Counted from the first letter of the stretch, positions 1 to 10,165 are shown. The stretch: 64,000 bases of DNA from Desulfitibacter sp. BRH_c19 (GCA_001515945.1 LOER01000016.1:248001-312000); one strand, 5' to 3'. The notes: generated by a model not told the origin, from the letters alone. A program made the numbers and translations.

Positions 1-47
1 AGCAGCTTATATAAGCTTTCTATTTCTGTAGCTGAATTTTTTTTCAC
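1..47 (-). CDS. start of an unidentified gene (5' fragment)
   Basis: A GTG codon at 47-45 opens a frame of about 15 residues (MKKNSATEIESLYKL) running off the left edge. A GGAG ribosome-binding site lies about 8 bases upstream. The ATG two bases earlier is followed at once by TGA, so the GTG is the only usable start. It follows yraN on the same strand. In relatives this spot often holds comM or dprA, but the 15 residues do not let me identify it. Confidence 0.4.
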   Translation of the reverse strand, partial: MKKNSATEIESLYKL

Positions 48-109
48 ATAGATCACTCCAATTAAAATTGTTACTGATATTATGTGAATAAGTACTTATA
101 TTAATTAAT

Positions 110-460
110 TTAAAATGCATCTTGGATTATCTCACAAACATATTGATCGCTATTTTTTTTTATAGATACGACGTCAAATCTACAGTCTTTGTTAAAAATT
201 CTATTTGCCTGTAAATAATAGGTTGCAACTCTTCTGATTTTCTTTTGCTTCTGGGTAGACACGCTCTCATAGGGTAATCCATATTTAAAATTTCGTCTTG
301 TTTTCACCTCAACAAACACAATATAGTTATCCTTTTGTGCAATAATATCTATTTCACCCATCTTACAACGATAATTTAATGTGATAATTTCATAACCCAT
401 ATTTTCTAAAAATTTTTGTGCAGCAAGTTCACCTCTTCTACCTGTTTCATAGTTATTCAT
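110..460 (-). CDS. yraN: YraN/UPF0102 family endonuclease-like protein
   Basis: The 116-residue product is the usual size for the UPF0102 (YraN) family, small proteins with a restriction-endonuclease-like fold and poorly known role, possibly Holliday-junction related. The N-terminal GRRGELAAQKFLENMGY and the nuclease-like pattern GEIDIIA...IVFVEVKTRR (about residues 36-56) are the family signature, with Asp, Glu and Lys as likely metal-site residues. It starts 47 bases below the terminator that closes the nuo operon, so it probably has its own promoter. It normally adjoins rnhB, but here the nuo operon lies between them. Family call firm; function inferred. Confidence 0.93.
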   Translation of the reverse strand: MNNYETGRRGELAAQKFLENMGYEIITLNYRCKMGEIDIIAQKDNYIVFVEVKTRRNFKYGLPYESVSTQKQKKIRRVATYYLQANRIFNKDCRFDVVSIKKNSDQYVCEIIQDAF

Positions 461-506
461 TCTACCACTCCCATAACATATTTAGCCTTCAATACTAAAA
501 GTATGT

Positions 507-553
507 AAGAAAGAAAAAGTCCTAGGAGAATTATATAACACTCCTAGGACTTT
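507..553 (-). terminator. Rho-independent terminator of the nuo operon
   Basis: A perfect 13-bp inverted repeat (541-553 pairing with 516-528, core CTCCTAGGAC) with a 12-base loop is followed on the minus strand by a T-rich tail. It begins 20 bases after the nuoN stop codon. Confidence 0.9.
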
Positions 554-572
554 GGCATAACTAATCTTGTTT

Positions 573-2009
573 TTAATTAATAAACAAGGAATTTGCAGCT
601 TGTACAGCTAAATCAAGAAGCGGTGTAAAGTAAATTCCTAGAAACAGGCTTACTGCCATACAAATAACCAAAGCTGTTTTTAAGCCAGATGATACTTTTA
701 TAGCTTCTGCATTTTCCTCTGCCTTACCAATATACATAACCTTGACCACAATCAAGTAGTAATAAACTGAAACCATACTCATGATAATGCCTATGAAAGC
801 CAGCCATACATATCCAGCATCAATAATAGCAGTGAAGAGAAGTAGTTTCCCTACAAACCCCGCTAAAGGTGGTAATCCTGCCAAGGATATTAGACATACG
901 AACATGGCTGCAGCCAACAGAGGAGATCTAGTAGCCAAGCCCGAATAATCCTTAATCTCATGGGATCCCATTTTATTGTAAAAGGCTGTTACTACGGCAA
1001 ATGCACCAACATTAGCAAAAACATAGGTCATTGCATAGAACGATAGTGCTGCAATACCTAGCTCACTAAAGGCCACTAAACCAAGCAAAATATAACCAGC
1101 TTGAGCAATACTTGAGTATGCTAACATTCGCTTAATATTTGTCTGCGGGATTGCTACTAGGTTACCAAAAACCATAGTCAGTACTGCTAAAGCTGTAATT
1201 ACTACAATCCAAAGGCCTGCTAAGTCTGGTAGAGCTATTACAAATATCCTAACTAATACTGCAAACGCAGCTGCCTTAGATGCTACTGCTAGGAATGCTG
1301 TAACAGGTGTAGGCGCTCCTTCATAAATATCTGGCGACCACATATGAAAGGGAACGGCTGAAATCTTAAATGCCAACCCAGAAAGGGTAAAGATCATTCC
1401 CAATACTAATAATGGTTGAACTCCATTAGTTGCTATAGCTCCTACCATATCCTCGATAAGAGTGGTGCCTGTCGCACCGTAAAGTAAACTCATACCATAT
1501 AACAATACACCAGATGACATGGCACCTAATATCAAGTACTTCAAACCAGCCTCTGTGCTTGTTGGTTTGTTCTTTAAAAAGGCTGTAAGAACAATAAAGG
1601 AGATTGTCATCAATTCTAATCCTACATAAAAGGTAACAAGATCACCAGCAGAAACCATCGTCATCATACCAAGAGTGATGAATACTATTAGAGAATAATA
1701 CTCTGACTGGTAATAACCTAACTTTCCAACGTATTCAAAGGAGACTAACACTACAAGAATAGCAGCGCTTAGTACTAATTGTTTAAAGAAGGTTGCATAA
1801 GAATCAATAATGTACATTCCTTCTAAAACTCTTTCATTTGTTCCTTGAAACATAATTGTTGAAAGCAATACCATTATTAAACCAGCTAACGCAATATAGC
1901 CAAAACCCTTTGTTTCAGTTTTCGGCACTAACAGACCTAAGACCAAAAGTAGTAACCCAACAGCTCCTGCAATCAATTCAGGTGTTAATAGATAAACATT
2001 CATTCCCAT
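573..2009 (-). CDS. nuoN: NADH-quinone oxidoreductase subunit N
   Basis: The 478-residue polytopic membrane protein is one of the three antiporter-like, proton-pumping subunits of respiratory complex I. It is hydrophobic throughout, with about 14 predicted helices. It carries the family's LYGMSLLYGATGTT and FKISAVPFHMWSPDIYEGAP motifs (about residues 170-235), including the Lys and His residues of the broken helices. A GGGGG ribosome-binding site precedes the ATG, which overlaps the nuoM stop codon by one base (TAATG), indicating translational coupling. It is the last gene of the nuo operon and is followed by a terminator. Confidence 0.97.
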   Translation of the reverse strand: MGMNVYLLTPELIAGAVGLLLLVLGLLVPKTETKGFGYIALAGLIMVLLSTIMFQGTNERVLEGMYIIDSYATFFKQLVLSAAILVVLVSFEYVGKLGYYQSEYYSLIVFITLGMMTMVSAGDLVTFYVGLELMTISFIVLTAFLKNKPTSTEAGLKYLILGAMSSGVLLYGMSLLYGATGTTLIEDMVGAIATNGVQPLLVLGMIFTLSGLAFKISAVPFHMWSPDIYEGAPTPVTAFLAVASKAAAFAVLVRIFVIALPDLAGLWIVVITALAVLTMVFGNLVAIPQTNIKRMLAYSSIAQAGYILLGLVAFSELGIAALSFYAMTYVFANVGAFAVVTAFYNKMGSHEIKDYSGLATRSPLLAAAMFVCLISLAGLPPLAGFVGKLLLFTAIIDAGYVWLAFIGIIMSMVSVYYYLIVVKVMYIGKAEENAEAIKVSSGLKTALVICMAVSLFLGIYFTPLLDLAVQAANSLFIN

Positions 2010-3541
2010 TAGAATATCCCCCTTATAGCAGCCGCGGCTTGAATTTTTTCTACCAGGGGTTCGACTCCAGTATTGATCAAGTCAACTAGGGGAGCAGGAT
2101 ATAGACCAAACAAGATAAGAGTACCAATTAATACAACCATTGGAACCAATTGAATACCCTTTGCATCATCTAGATGATCCCATTCTTCTTTTCTTGGTCC
2201 AAAGAAGGTGAATTGAACAACCCGTAAAACATACGTAGCTGTAATTACAATTCCTAAAATACCTAGTATCGCAAGGAACCTAAAAGGAATAAATCCTAGA
2301 ATAACCTGATCAACAGAAAAAGCACCAAGGAATATTAAGAATTCTGCCACAAAGTTATTTAACCCAGGGAGTCCTAACGATGCCAAACCGGCTATCACAA
2401 AACCAGCAGCAATCCTTGGCATTTGATGTGCTAAACCACCAAAGCGTGCAATTTCCCTGGTATGAGCCCCATGATAAATATGACCCACCAATGCAAAGAA
2501 GAGAGCTGTCATTATACCATGTGCAAACATTTGTGTTACAGCACCATCTAGGCTTAAAGTATTTAGTGAGGCTATACCTAATAAAACATAACCCATGTGG
2601 CTAACACTTGAATATCCTATAACAAACTTCAAATCCTTCTGTACCATGGCAACCAGAGCACCATAGACAACGTTAACTATACACAATAAGGCTATCACCG
2701 GGGCCCAGTACTTGGCTCCTTCAGGATAATAGAATAGTCCTATCCTTATTAAACCATACCCACCAAGTTTCATAATAACACCCGCGTGAAGCATACTTAC
2801 TGCGGTCGGTGCTGCAACGTGACCATCTGGTGACCATGTGTGAAAAGGCCACATGGGAACCAGAAACCCGAAACCAACGAGCATTAGTAAAAACGCAAAC
2901 TTCTGAAAAGCAATGTCATATGTTACAGTTCCTAGTGCTACCATATCTAAAGTAATGAACCCAAGATGTTCAGGAGCTGAAGCATATAAGAAGGTTGCTA
3001 TTATAGCTATCAAGGCAAAAACGCTACCAATTAACAGATACAAAGTCAACTTCATTGCAGCATATTCTTTTCTTGTACTTCCCCAAAGTCCAATAAGCAC
3101 GTACATAGGAATTAAAGCTACTTCAAAGAAGAAATAGAAGAAGAACAAATCCATTGAAATAAATACACCAAATACACCAGTAGTTAGAATTAAGAGAAAT
3201 ATAAAGAACTCTTTAATTCTACTATGCATATCCCATGAAGCAAAAACACCGGTGAATATAACTAAACTTGTTAATAGTACCATTGGCAAACTTAAACCAT
3301 CGACACCGACAGTATAGCTTATTCCAAGGTAATCAACCCACGGAATACTCTGAACAAATTGCATTCCTCCTAGATCTTTGTCGTACAAAACAAACAATGA
3401 AATAGCAAGAATTAATGATACTGCAGCTGAAACTGCAGCTGTAATTTTTATAAGTTTCTCTTCTTTTTCAGGTATCAAGAGGATTACTAAAGCTCCAATT
3501 ACCGGTGCTAGCATTATCACAGACAAAACTGGAAAGTTCAT
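2009..3541 (-). CDS. nuoM: NADH-quinone oxidoreductase subunit M
   Basis: This 510-residue antiporter-like subunit of the complex I membrane arm shares the Mrp/NuoL-M-N fold. Visible landmarks are FFYFFFEVALIPMYVLIGLWG, with the conserved Glu of helix 5, and VPMWPFHTWSPDGHVAAPTA, the broken-helix signature. Length is normal for NuoM. It follows nuoL without a gap; the ribosome-binding site GGGGGG lies in the end of nuoL. The order L-M-N is the standard complex I order. Confidence 0.97.
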   Translation of the reverse strand: MNFPVLSVIMLAPVIGALVILLIPEKEEKLIKITAAVSAAVSLILAISLFVLYDKDLGGMQFVQSIPWVDYLGISYTVGVDGLSLPMVLLTSLVIFTGVFASWDMHSRIKEFFIFLLILTTGVFGVFISMDLFFFYFFFEVALIPMYVLIGLWGSTRKEYAAMKLTLYLLIGSVFALIAIIATFLYASAPEHLGFITLDMVALGTVTYDIAFQKFAFLLMLVGFGFLVPMWPFHTWSPDGHVAAPTAVSMLHAGVIMKLGGYGLIRIGLFYYPEGAKYWAPVIALLCIVNVVYGALVAMVQKDLKFVIGYSSVSHMGYVLLGIASLNTLSLDGAVTQMFAHGIMTALFFALVGHIYHGAHTREIARFGGLAHQMPRIAAGFVIAGLASLGLPGLNNFVAEFLIFLGAFSVDQVILGFIPFRFLAILGILGIVITATYVLRVVQFTFFGPRKEEWDHLDDAKGIQLVPMVVLIGTLILFGLYPAPLVDLINTGVEPLVEKIQAAAAIRGIF

Positions 3542-5416
3542 TTATATCCCCCCTAGCACTGGTATTGCCATCCATATTACCAGCAATATTACAGCAATAA
3601 ATATTACTAAAGCATAGTTTTGCATGCTACCAGTTTGTATAAACCTCATTTTAGCCCCTGCAGCTCTAATACTATCTGATATGCCATGGGCTGTACCGTC
3701 GACTAAATTTCTGTCACTCCAGTTAAAGGCACTTGAGATTACTAATACAACTTTATCAAAGAACCATTGATATATCTCATCAATGTAGTATTTGTTTTCA
3801 AGTAATATATAAATAGGCTTGAATGTTTCTTTGATTTTTTCTGCTGATATAACCTTTTTGTAGTAGATAAGCCAAGCCAATAATATTCCTGATAAAGCAA
3901 CACTTGTAGATACAACCATTACCATTAAATCTGGTACTGGATGATGCAACTCTCCATAATATACAAAAGCCCAGAATGCTTTTTCTAAGAATGGTGCACC
4001 GATAAATCCAGCCACAACTGAGAGTACTGCTAAAATAATTAGAGGAACTGTCATTGTTGCGGGAGACTCATGGGCTTCATGTTCCGCATTCGATTCTCCA
4101 AAAAAAGCTACAAATATTAATCTAAACATATAAAATGCTGTTAAAAATGCGACAAATGTAGCCATTATATAGAGACCTGTAAAACCAGCATCTCTTGTAA
4201 CAAGTAATATCTCGTCCTTACTCCAAAAGCCTGCTAGCGGAAAAATACCAGCTAATGATAAAGCACCTATTACAAAAGTCCAGGTAGTAATTGGCATCTT
4301 CTTACTCAGTCCACCCATTTTCCATATACTATTGGTATGAACAGCATGAATTACGCTACCAGCACCCAAGAACAGTAAGGCTTTAAAGAAAGCGTGTGTA
4401 GTAAGGTGGAACATACCTGCAGTAACACTTCCAACACCTAAGACCATTACCATATAACCCAACTGGCTTAGAGTTGAAAAGGCTAGTATCCTTTTTATAT
4501 CTGAATTTACTAAAGCTATAGAAGCTGCGAATATGGCAGTAAAACCACCAACATAAGCTATAATTAATAGTGTAAGATCAGAGTGTGCAAATAAGACAAA
4601 CTGACGAGAGATCAGATAAACACCAGCAGCAACCATTGTAGCTGCATGGATTAAGGCACTTACTGGAGTTGGACCTTCCATTGCATCAGGTAGCCAAACA
4701 TGTAATGGAAACTGAGCAGATTTCCCAACTGGTCCAATGAATACCAGTATTGCTGCAACAGTTAGCATTACAGTATTAGCTTGAGCTGGTATTGCACTCG
4801 CAAGCTCTCCAAAGTTAAAGGTTCCAAACATTAAAAATAGATAAAAGAAACCTAGTAGAAAACCAAAATCCCCCACTCTATTTGCAACAAATGCTTTTTT
4901 GTTTGCTTGGACTGCGGAATGCCTTCCAAAATAGTATCCAATTAACAAGTATGAACTTAGACCCACCAGTTCCCAGAAAAAGAATATCTGGAAATAGTTG
5001 TTTGCTACTACTAGTCCTAACATTGATGCTGCAAAAAAGGAAAGGTAACTAAAATACCTTGAATACCCCGGATCTCCTTCCATATAGCCAATAGAATATA
5101 TATCCACCAGTAGAGCTATAGTACAAACCACAATCAACATAACAGCTGTAAGTGGGTCTACAAGTATTCCTGCCTCTATGGTAACTCCTGGAAGTGATAA
5201 CCAGTTTACTGCATACTCCACAGGGTTTTCCATGGTTACTCCAAGTCGCAATACTTCTATTGCTATTCCTATAGATATAATTAGACAGGTAGCCATTATG
5301 CCTGTAGCTACAAGAGCACTTAACATTTTAAATCTTTTTGTAAGAAATGATATGACAACAAAGCCTAGTAAAGGCAATATTGGCAAAAGCCAAGCTATTT
5401 CTATCAACCTTCTCAC
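3542..5416 (-). CDS. nuoL: NADH-quinone oxidoreductase subunit L
   Basis: The largest membrane subunit of complex I here (624 residues), which pumps protons and carries the long lateral C-terminal helix. FFFWELVGLSSYLLIGYYFG (about residues 145-165) holds the conserved Glu, and the HVWLPDAMEGPTPVSALIHA stretch is the family signature. The end (KYYIDEIYQWFFDKVV onward) matches the usual C-terminal domain. The start shown is a GTG; an in-frame TTG three codons later (5407) is also possible, because the ribosome-binding region AGGTAGGTGAGAAGG spans both. It sits between nuoK and nuoM. Confidence 0.97.
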   Translation of the reverse strand: MRRLIEIAWLLPILPLLGFVVISFLTKRFKMLSALVATGIMATCLIISIGIAIEVLRLGVTMENPVEYAVNWLSLPGVTIEAGILVDPLTAVMLIVVCTIALLVDIYSIGYMEGDPGYSRYFSYLSFFAASMLGLVVANNYFQIFFFWELVGLSSYLLIGYYFGRHSAVQANKKAFVANRVGDFGFLLGFFYLFLMFGTFNFGELASAIPAQANTVMLTVAAILVFIGPVGKSAQFPLHVWLPDAMEGPTPVSALIHAATMVAAGVYLISRQFVLFAHSDLTLLIIAYVGGFTAIFAASIALVNSDIKRILAFSTLSQLGYMVMVLGVGSVTAGMFHLTTHAFFKALLFLGAGSVIHAVHTNSIWKMGGLSKKMPITTWTFVIGALSLAGIFPLAGFWSKDEILLVTRDAGFTGLYIMATFVAFLTAFYMFRLIFVAFFGESNAEHEAHESPATMTVPLIILAVLSVVAGFIGAPFLEKAFWAFVYYGELHHPVPDLMVMVVSTSVALSGILLAWLIYYKKVISAEKIKETFKPIYILLENKYYIDEIYQWFFDKVVLVISSAFNWSDRNLVDGTAHGISDSIRAAGAKMRFIQTGSMQNYALVIFIAVILLVIWMAIPVLGGI

Positions 5417-5434
5417 CTACCTTTCAGTTAACAT

Positions 5435-5749
5435 CTACCATTTCAACCAATCAATATCGTCTACATTAGTAACCAGACGTTCTCTGTAAATCTTCATTAT
5501 AATTGCTAAACCTACTGCAACCTCAGAGGCAGCTACAACAATAACAAAAATAGCGAATACAAAACCCATAGCTACATCGGCGTTTAAAAACCTATTGAAG
5601 GCAACCATGTTAATGTTGACAGCATTTAACATTAGCTCAACACCCATTAAAACAGCAATAGCATTTTTTTTAGCAACTGCTCCATAAAACCCGATTGTAA
5701 AAACCAAAGCAGCAAGAATTAAGTAGTGCTCTAAACCTATACCTGTCAC
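5435..5749 (-). CDS. nuoK: NADH-quinone oxidoreductase subunit K
   Basis: A 104-residue, three-helix membrane subunit of complex I, homologous to MnhC/MrpC. The conserved Glu residues in MGVELMLNAVNINMVAF and VVAASEVAVGLAIIMKIYR are present; they lie on the proton pathway. It starts with GTG and overlaps the end of nuoJ by four bases (GTGA), which implies coupled translation. Length and placement between nuoJ and nuoL are standard. Confidence 0.96.
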   Translation of the reverse strand: MTGIGLEHYLILAALVFTIGFYGAVAKKNAIAVLMGVELMLNAVNINMVAFNRFLNADVAMGFVFAIFVIVVAASEVAVGLAIIMKIYRERLVTNVDDIDWLKW

Positions 5750-6249
5750 TGTTCTTTATTCCCTCCTCTCGCTAACATTACTGCTCCTACCATAGCAACT
5801 AAAAGCAGAATTGCAGCACTTTCAAAGGGAATAACAAAATTTCCGAACAAATCTATGGCTATAAGCCTTATAACACTTCCCATTTCTCCTGTAACTGCAG
5901 GCAAATCACTCAAAGAAATCATGTATACTGTAACTGCTAAAAATGCAACGCTTACAAACAAGCCTAGATACTTATACTGGTTAAATAAGTTAGTATCCCT
6001 CATATCTCCTCTTTTTGTAAGCATGATACCAAATACTAACAGGATAGCAATTGCTCCAGCATAGACTAAAATCTGCACAGCAGCAATAAAGTCTACCCCT
6101 AATAGTGCATATACGCCAGCTACAGCAATGAAGCTAACTACTAAAAACAAGGCACTATGAACAATATTTTTAGAAAGAACAACGGCTAGAGCTGAACCAA
6201 TAACAACTGCCGAAATAAGCCAAAAAATCGCTGGTGAAACTTCCAACAT
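5746..6249 (-). CDS. nuoJ: NADH-quinone oxidoreductase subunit J
   Basis: A 167-residue membrane subunit of complex I with about five helices. The motif VQILVYAGAIAILLVFGIML (about residues 58-78) contains the conserved helix-3 segment with its pi-bulge, next to the quinone cavity and the E-channel. It lies between nuoI and nuoK and overlaps nuoK by four bases. Confidence 0.96.
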   Translation of the reverse strand: MLEVSPAIFWLISAVVIGSALAVVLSKNIVHSALFLVVSFIAVAGVYALLGVDFIAAVQILVYAGAIAILLVFGIMLTKRGDMRDTNLFNQYKYLGLFVSVAFLAVTVYMISLSDLPAVTGEMGSVIRLIAIDLFGNFVIPFESAAILLLVAMVGAVMLARGGNKEQ

Positions 6250-6262
6250 TTACCTCACTCCC

Positions 6263-6664
6263 TTACACCTTAGAATGACCTTCTCCGCTTTTGTTTAAGA
6301 AGTCATATACTGTAGCTTCTCTTTTGTAACATGACAACTCAAAATCAGAAGAAGAATTCAATGCATCTGTGGGGCATGCTTCTATACATAAACCACAAAA
6401 AAGACAATAACCTAACTCCATTTTAAACTCTGTTACATGCTTTTTCTTATCTTCTCCCCGTTCACTATTAATTTCAATTACTTGGTTGGGACAAGATTTA
6501 GCACACATACCACAGGCTATACATTTGTCCATAGAAAAATTAAAAAATCCATGAGATCTAGGAGGCAAATTCGGTTTTACCTCTGGATATTGTTGCGTTA
6601 TAGCTTTACCAAAAAGATGTTTTAATGTAATTGAAAGTCCTGTTAATAAACCTTTACCGTACAC
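6263..6664 (-). CDS. nuoI: NADH-quinone oxidoreductase subunit I (two 4Fe-4S clusters)
   Basis: This 133-residue peripheral subunit carries clusters N6a and N6b, which pass electrons toward NuoB. Two ferredoxin motifs are intact: CIACGMCAKSCP (Cys48, 51, 54, 58) and CLFCGLCIEACP (Cys87, 90, 93, 97). It starts with GTG just after nuoH, with GGGGGTGA as ribosome-binding site. In operons without nuoEFG, NuoI is the likely docking surface for an external donor such as ferredoxin; that is inference from the family, not seen in the sequence. Confidence 0.96.
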   Translation of the reverse strand: MYGKGLLTGLSITLKHLFGKAITQQYPEVKPNLPPRSHGFFNFSMDKCIACGMCAKSCPNQVIEINSERGEDKKKHVTEFKMELGYCLFCGLCIEACPTDALNSSSDFELSCYKREATVYDFLNKSGEGHSKV

Positions 6665-6675
6665 CTAATCACCCC

Positions 6676-7707
6676 CTAAAACCACTGGATAACCTTGATT
6701 ACTACTCCAGTAATCACGATATTTATAATTGATAATGGCAAGAGCACTTTCCAGTTAAAATTCATCAAATGATCCACTCTAATTCTTGGAAATGTCCATC
6801 TTAGCCACATAATTACAGTTATTACTAAATACATTTTTATAAATACCCACAGCCATGATGGAAGCAGAGGACCTTGCCAGCCGCCTAAGAAAACTGTTAC
6901 TATAACAACCGACATAGCAACCATATTAGCATATTCAGCTAGAAAAAATAATGCAAATCTCATACCACTAAACTCAGTATATGGCCCAGCTACTATCTCC
7001 TGCTCACCCTCTGGTAAATCAAAGGGTGCCCGATTTAGTTCGGCTAAAGCTGCTATAAAGAATATTAAAAATGCAAGTGGTTGCAGAACTATAAACCACG
7101 CATTTTGCTGTGCAACTACGATTTCTGACATCCTTAAGGACCCGGTTATCATAACAACACCTAGAAGTGAAAAAACTAAAGGTATTTCATAGCTAATCAT
7201 CTGTGCTACGGTCCTCATCCCACCAAGTAGTGAGTATTTATTGTTAGATCCCCATCCTGCCATAACAAATGCCATCACACTAGTAGAAGCAATCGCGATA
7301 AAATAAAATATACCAATGTTTAAGTCTACAGCTATCATATTTTCACCAAAAGGTACAACAGCAAATATCATCATAGTTGGAATAAATATAGCAACTGGAG
7401 CTAAACGAAATAGCCATTTATCAGCACAGTCTGGAACAATATCTTCCTTTCCAAGAAGCTTTATTACATCCAATGTTGTTTGAAAAAAACCTCTCGGGCC
7501 AACCCTATTTGGTCCAAGTCTTTGTTGAATATAGGCACTAAGTTTTCTTTCAAGATAAACCAGATATAAAACATTTAACAGTAAAAATGTTAATATACTA
7601 ATGGCCTGGATACTAACCATAATCATATCAACTGCTAGTGGACTTAAGCCTAATCCTGCTAAAAAGTCCCTAATTATTGAAGCTAAATTAACAAATATAT
7701 TTTCCAT
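6676..7707 (-). CDS. nuoH: NADH-quinone oxidoreductase subunit H
   Basis: The membrane subunit that forms the quinone tunnel together with NuoB and NuoD. The start chosen is the ATG at 7707 (MENIFVNLA), giving 343 residues: GGGGAG lies seven bases upstream, while the longer frame to 7758 would run into nuoD. Motifs include [17 protein letters not shown] and [20 protein letters not shown], the acidic cytoplasmic loop that lines the quinone site. About eight helices are predicted. Its position between nuoD and nuoI is canonical. Confidence 0.95.
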   Translation of the reverse strand: MENIFVNLASIIRDFLAGLGLSPLAVDMIMVSIQAISILTFLLLNVLYLVYLERKLSAYIQQRLGPNRVGPRGFFQTTLDVIKLLGKEDIVPDCADKWLFRLAPVAIFIPTMMIFAVVPFGENMIAVDLNIGIFYFIAIASTSVMAFVMAGWGSNNKYSLLGGMRTVAQMISYEIPLVFSLLGVVMITGSLRMSEIVVAQQNAWFIVLQPLAFLIFFIAALAELNRAPFDLPEGEQEIVAGPYTEFSGMRFALFFLAEYANMVAMSVVIVTVFLGGWQGPLLPSWLWVFIKMYLVITVIMWLRWTFPRIRVDHLMNFNWKVLLPLSIINIVITGVVIKVIQWF

Positions 7708-7732
7708 ATTTAATCTCCCCTGCATTAAAGAT

Positions 7733-8848
7733 TTACCTATCCACCTCTCCAAGAACAATATCTATGGAGGCAAGGATAGCAATTAAATCCTGTAGATAAC
7801 CTCCCTTTGCCATTTCAGGAAAAGCCCCGAGCGAAACAAAGGATGGTGCATGAATATGCAATCTGTAAGGACTAGCTGAGCCGTCACTTATCAAATAGAA
7901 ACCTAACCAACCCTTTGCACCTTCTATATGAGAATATACTTCTCCTTTTGGAGGTTTGATAACTTTTGGGACCTTTGTCATTATAGGACCATCCGGCATT
8001 TGAGCAATAGCCTGCTTTATAATCTTCACGGACTCTCTCATTTCTTCCATTCTCACTATATACCGATCATAACAATCTCCCTGCTTACCAACAGGAATTT
8101 CAAAATCAAATTGATCGTAAACGCTATATGGTATCTCTTTGCGCAAATCATACTTTAATCCAGCAGCCCTTAAATTTGCACCACCTAAACCATAATTGAT
8201 TGTAGTTTCGATATCCATTTTACCTACATTCTTTGCCCTGGCTTGAAAAATCTCATTGCCTGTTACTATGCCATCATACTCATGAAAACACCTTGGTAAA
8301 TCTTCTAGTAGCTTTTCTAAAGCTGGTAAAAACTCAGGTGGAAACTCACTAGGCATTCCACCAATTCTCATTGAGTTCAAGGTCATTCTAGAACCTGTAT
8401 ACATCTCGAATAGATCAAGTATCCTTTCCCTATCCCTAAACATATACATCCAGGCAGAGAAACCATTTAAATCAAGAGCAAAGCTAGCAACATAAACAAG
8501 GTGATTGGCAATTCTTTGTAACTCACCAAGTATAACTCTCATATACTCTGCTCGTTTAGGAACTTCAAGCTCCATCAGCTTTTCAACAACCCCAACATAT
8601 GCCCAATTGTTTAAAGCTGGAGCAAGATAGTCCAATCTATCTGTATAAGGGATGAACTGGGTATAGGTCCTGTTCTCAGCAATTTTTTCTACACCCCTGT
8701 GCAAATAGCCCATTACATTTTCTACATCTGTAACTGTCTCGCCATCAAGTGTCAAAATAGCCCGATAAACACCATGGGTACTCGGGTGTTGGGGTCCCAT
8801 GTTTAACGTAAACTCTTGTGTGGTTATATTACATTCTTCTTTTAACAT
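7733..8848 (-). CDS. nuoD: NADH-quinone oxidoreductase subunit D (49-kDa)
   Basis: The 371-residue quinone-site subunit, evolutionarily related to the [NiFe]-hydrogenase large subunit but lacking the nickel cysteines. [13 protein letters not shown] near the N-terminus contains the conserved quinone-headgroup His. [20 protein letters not shown] and [12 protein letters not shown] are also family marks, and it ends in the usual DIVLGEVDR. It starts 15 bases after nuoC with GAGG as ribosome-binding site, and it is a separate gene rather than fused to nuoC. Confidence 0.97.
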   Translation of the reverse strand: MLKEECNITTQEFTLNMGPQHPSTHGVYRAILTLDGETVTDVENVMGYLHRGVEKIAENRTYTQFIPYTDRLDYLAPALNNWAYVGVVEKLMELEVPKRAEYMRVILGELQRIANHLVYVASFALDLNGFSAWMYMFRDRERILDLFEMYTGSRMTLNSMRIGGMPSEFPPEFLPALEKLLEDLPRCFHEYDGIVTGNEIFQARAKNVGKMDIETTINYGLGGANLRAAGLKYDLRKEIPYSVYDQFDFEIPVGKQGDCYDRYIVRMEEMRESVKIIKQAIAQMPDGPIMTKVPKVIKPPKGEVYSHIEGAKGWLGFYLISDGSASPYRLHIHAPSFVSLGAFPEMAKGGYLQDLIAILASIDIVLGEVDR

Positions 8849-8863
8849 AATTGATACCTCACT

Positions 8864-9304
8864 TTATTTTAAACCCCTGTCTCTCATTGAAAAATCCTTC
8901 CTTAATGGATGTCCTTCAAATTCATCAGGACACAAAACTCTCTTTAAATTTGGATGTCCTTCATATTTTACTCCCATTAAGTCAAATGATTCCCTTTCTT
9001 GCAAATCTGCACCCTTATAGATATTAACAAGAGACGGTATTACTGGTTTGTCCTTTTCTAAATTAACCTTGATCCTAATAATAAGTTTTTCATCTAAATT
9101 CATAAAATGATATACGGCTTGGATATATTCATCATATTCTACTGCTGTAATGTCTATCATAAAGTTAAAACCAAATACAGCTTTTAAATCAGAAACTATA
9201 TCTAGAAGGTTGTCTTTTTCTACCATAAATGTATGGTAATCTAAACCCTCAACTACTTCTACCTTGTCAGCAAACTTTTGACTAATACTATTTAAAATCT
9301 CCAT
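8864..9304 (-). CDS. nuoC: NADH-quinone oxidoreductase subunit C (30-kDa)
   Basis: A 146-residue peripheral-arm subunit that packs against NuoD. The family signature NIYKGADLQERESFDLMGVKYEGHPNLKRVL (residues about 105-135) is clear, and the protein ends with the characteristic HPLRKDFSM segment. Only one base separates it from nuoB. The length is at the short end for the family, as is common for unfused bacterial NuoC. Confidence 0.95.
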   Translation of the reverse strand: MEILNSISQKFADKVEVVEGLDYHTFMVEKDNLLDIVSDLKAVFGFNFMIDITAVEYDEYIQAVYHFMNLDEKLIIRIKVNLEKDKPVIPSLVNIYKGADLQERESFDLMGVKYEGHPNLKRVLCPDEFEGHPLRKDFSMRDRGLK

Positions 9305-9305
9305 A

Positions 9306-9818
9306 TTACTTCCCCTTCACTACTTCAGGATGTATGACTTTTCTCCTAAGCTCTAACAGACCGTGGAAAAGTGCCTCAGGTCTTGGAGGACATCCTGGCA
9401 CATAAACATCGACAGGCAAAAAAGTATCTGCACCATCAACCACATTATATGAGCCTGCAAAAGGTCCTCCAGAGATAGCACAGCTTCCCATTGCTATTAC
9501 GTATTTAGGCTCAGGCATTTGATCATATATTCTTTTTACTAATGGTTCCATCTTTTTAGTAATGGTTCCTGCAACAATCATTAAATCTGCATGCCTTGGG
9601 GATGGCCTAAAAACTTCATACCCAAATCTAGCAATATCATATCTAGCTCCACCAGCAGCCATCATCTCAATAGCACAACATGCTAATCCCATAGTTACTG
9701 GCCAAAAAGAATGTGCTCTAGCATAATCAAGAACCTTATCAACAGAAGTTAATATAATATTCTTTTTTATAAACTCTTCAGGAGACTCTTCTTTCGTTTT
9801 ATTATTATTTATTTCCAT
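9306..9818 (-). CDS. nuoB: NADH-quinone oxidoreductase subunit B (cluster N2)
   Basis: The subunit that holds the terminal 4Fe-4S cluster N2, which reduces quinone. The tandem cysteines in [14 protein letters not shown], plus [12 protein letters not shown] and [12 protein letters not shown], supply the cluster ligands. The ATG at 9818 (MEINNN, 170 residues) is preferred over the one 21 bases upstream, because GGAG lies seven bases before it. It then overlaps the end of nuoA by ten bases. Confidence 0.95.
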   Translation of the reverse strand: MEINNNKTKEESPEEFIKKNIILTSVDKVLDYARAHSFWPVTMGLACCAIEMMAAGGARYDIARFGYEVFRPSPRHADLMIVAGTITKKMEPLVKRIYDQMPEPKYVIAMGSCAISGGPFAGSYNVVDGADTFLPVDVYVPGCPPRPEALFHGLLELRRKVIHPEVVKGK

Positions 9819-10165
9819 TCTAACGCTCCTTCCTTCCATTCATACCAAAGACCTACCACTAAAATAATCAGAAAGATCCCCACTGCTATTAGGGCTGGAG
9901 CTCCAAATTCTTTAAACATTACAGCAAATGGGTATAGGAAAACTGTTTCCACATCAAATACTAAAAATACAAGGGCATATAAAAAATAGCTAATCTTAAA
10001 CTGGACCCAAGTAGGCCCTTGCGTATCAACACCACATTCATAAGTGCACAACTTTTCAGGTGAAGGGTTTTTGGGCCTTACCAGCCAGGCAGTAGAAAGT
10101 ACTACAATTGCAAATCCCCCACCTAATACCAAGAAAACAAGAACTGAGTAAAATTCCTGAATCAA
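9809..10165 (-). CDS. nuoA: NADH-quinone oxidoreductase subunit A
   Basis: A three-helix membrane subunit of complex I and first gene of the operon. The best start is TTG at 10165 ([11 protein letters not shown], 118 residues): a strong GGAAGGAGG lies seven bases upstream, and the length then matches the family. A frame open further up to a GTG at 10204 would bury that ribosome-binding site. The motif [20 protein letters not shown] and the [12 protein letters not shown] segment with its conserved acidic residues are diagnostic. Confidence 0.93.
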   Translation of the reverse strand: MIQEFYSVLVFLVLGGGFAIVVLSTAWLVRPKNPSPEKLCTYECGVDTQGPTWVQFKISYFLYALVFLVFDVETVFLYPFAVMFKEFGAPALIAVGIFLIILVVGLWYEWKEGALEWK

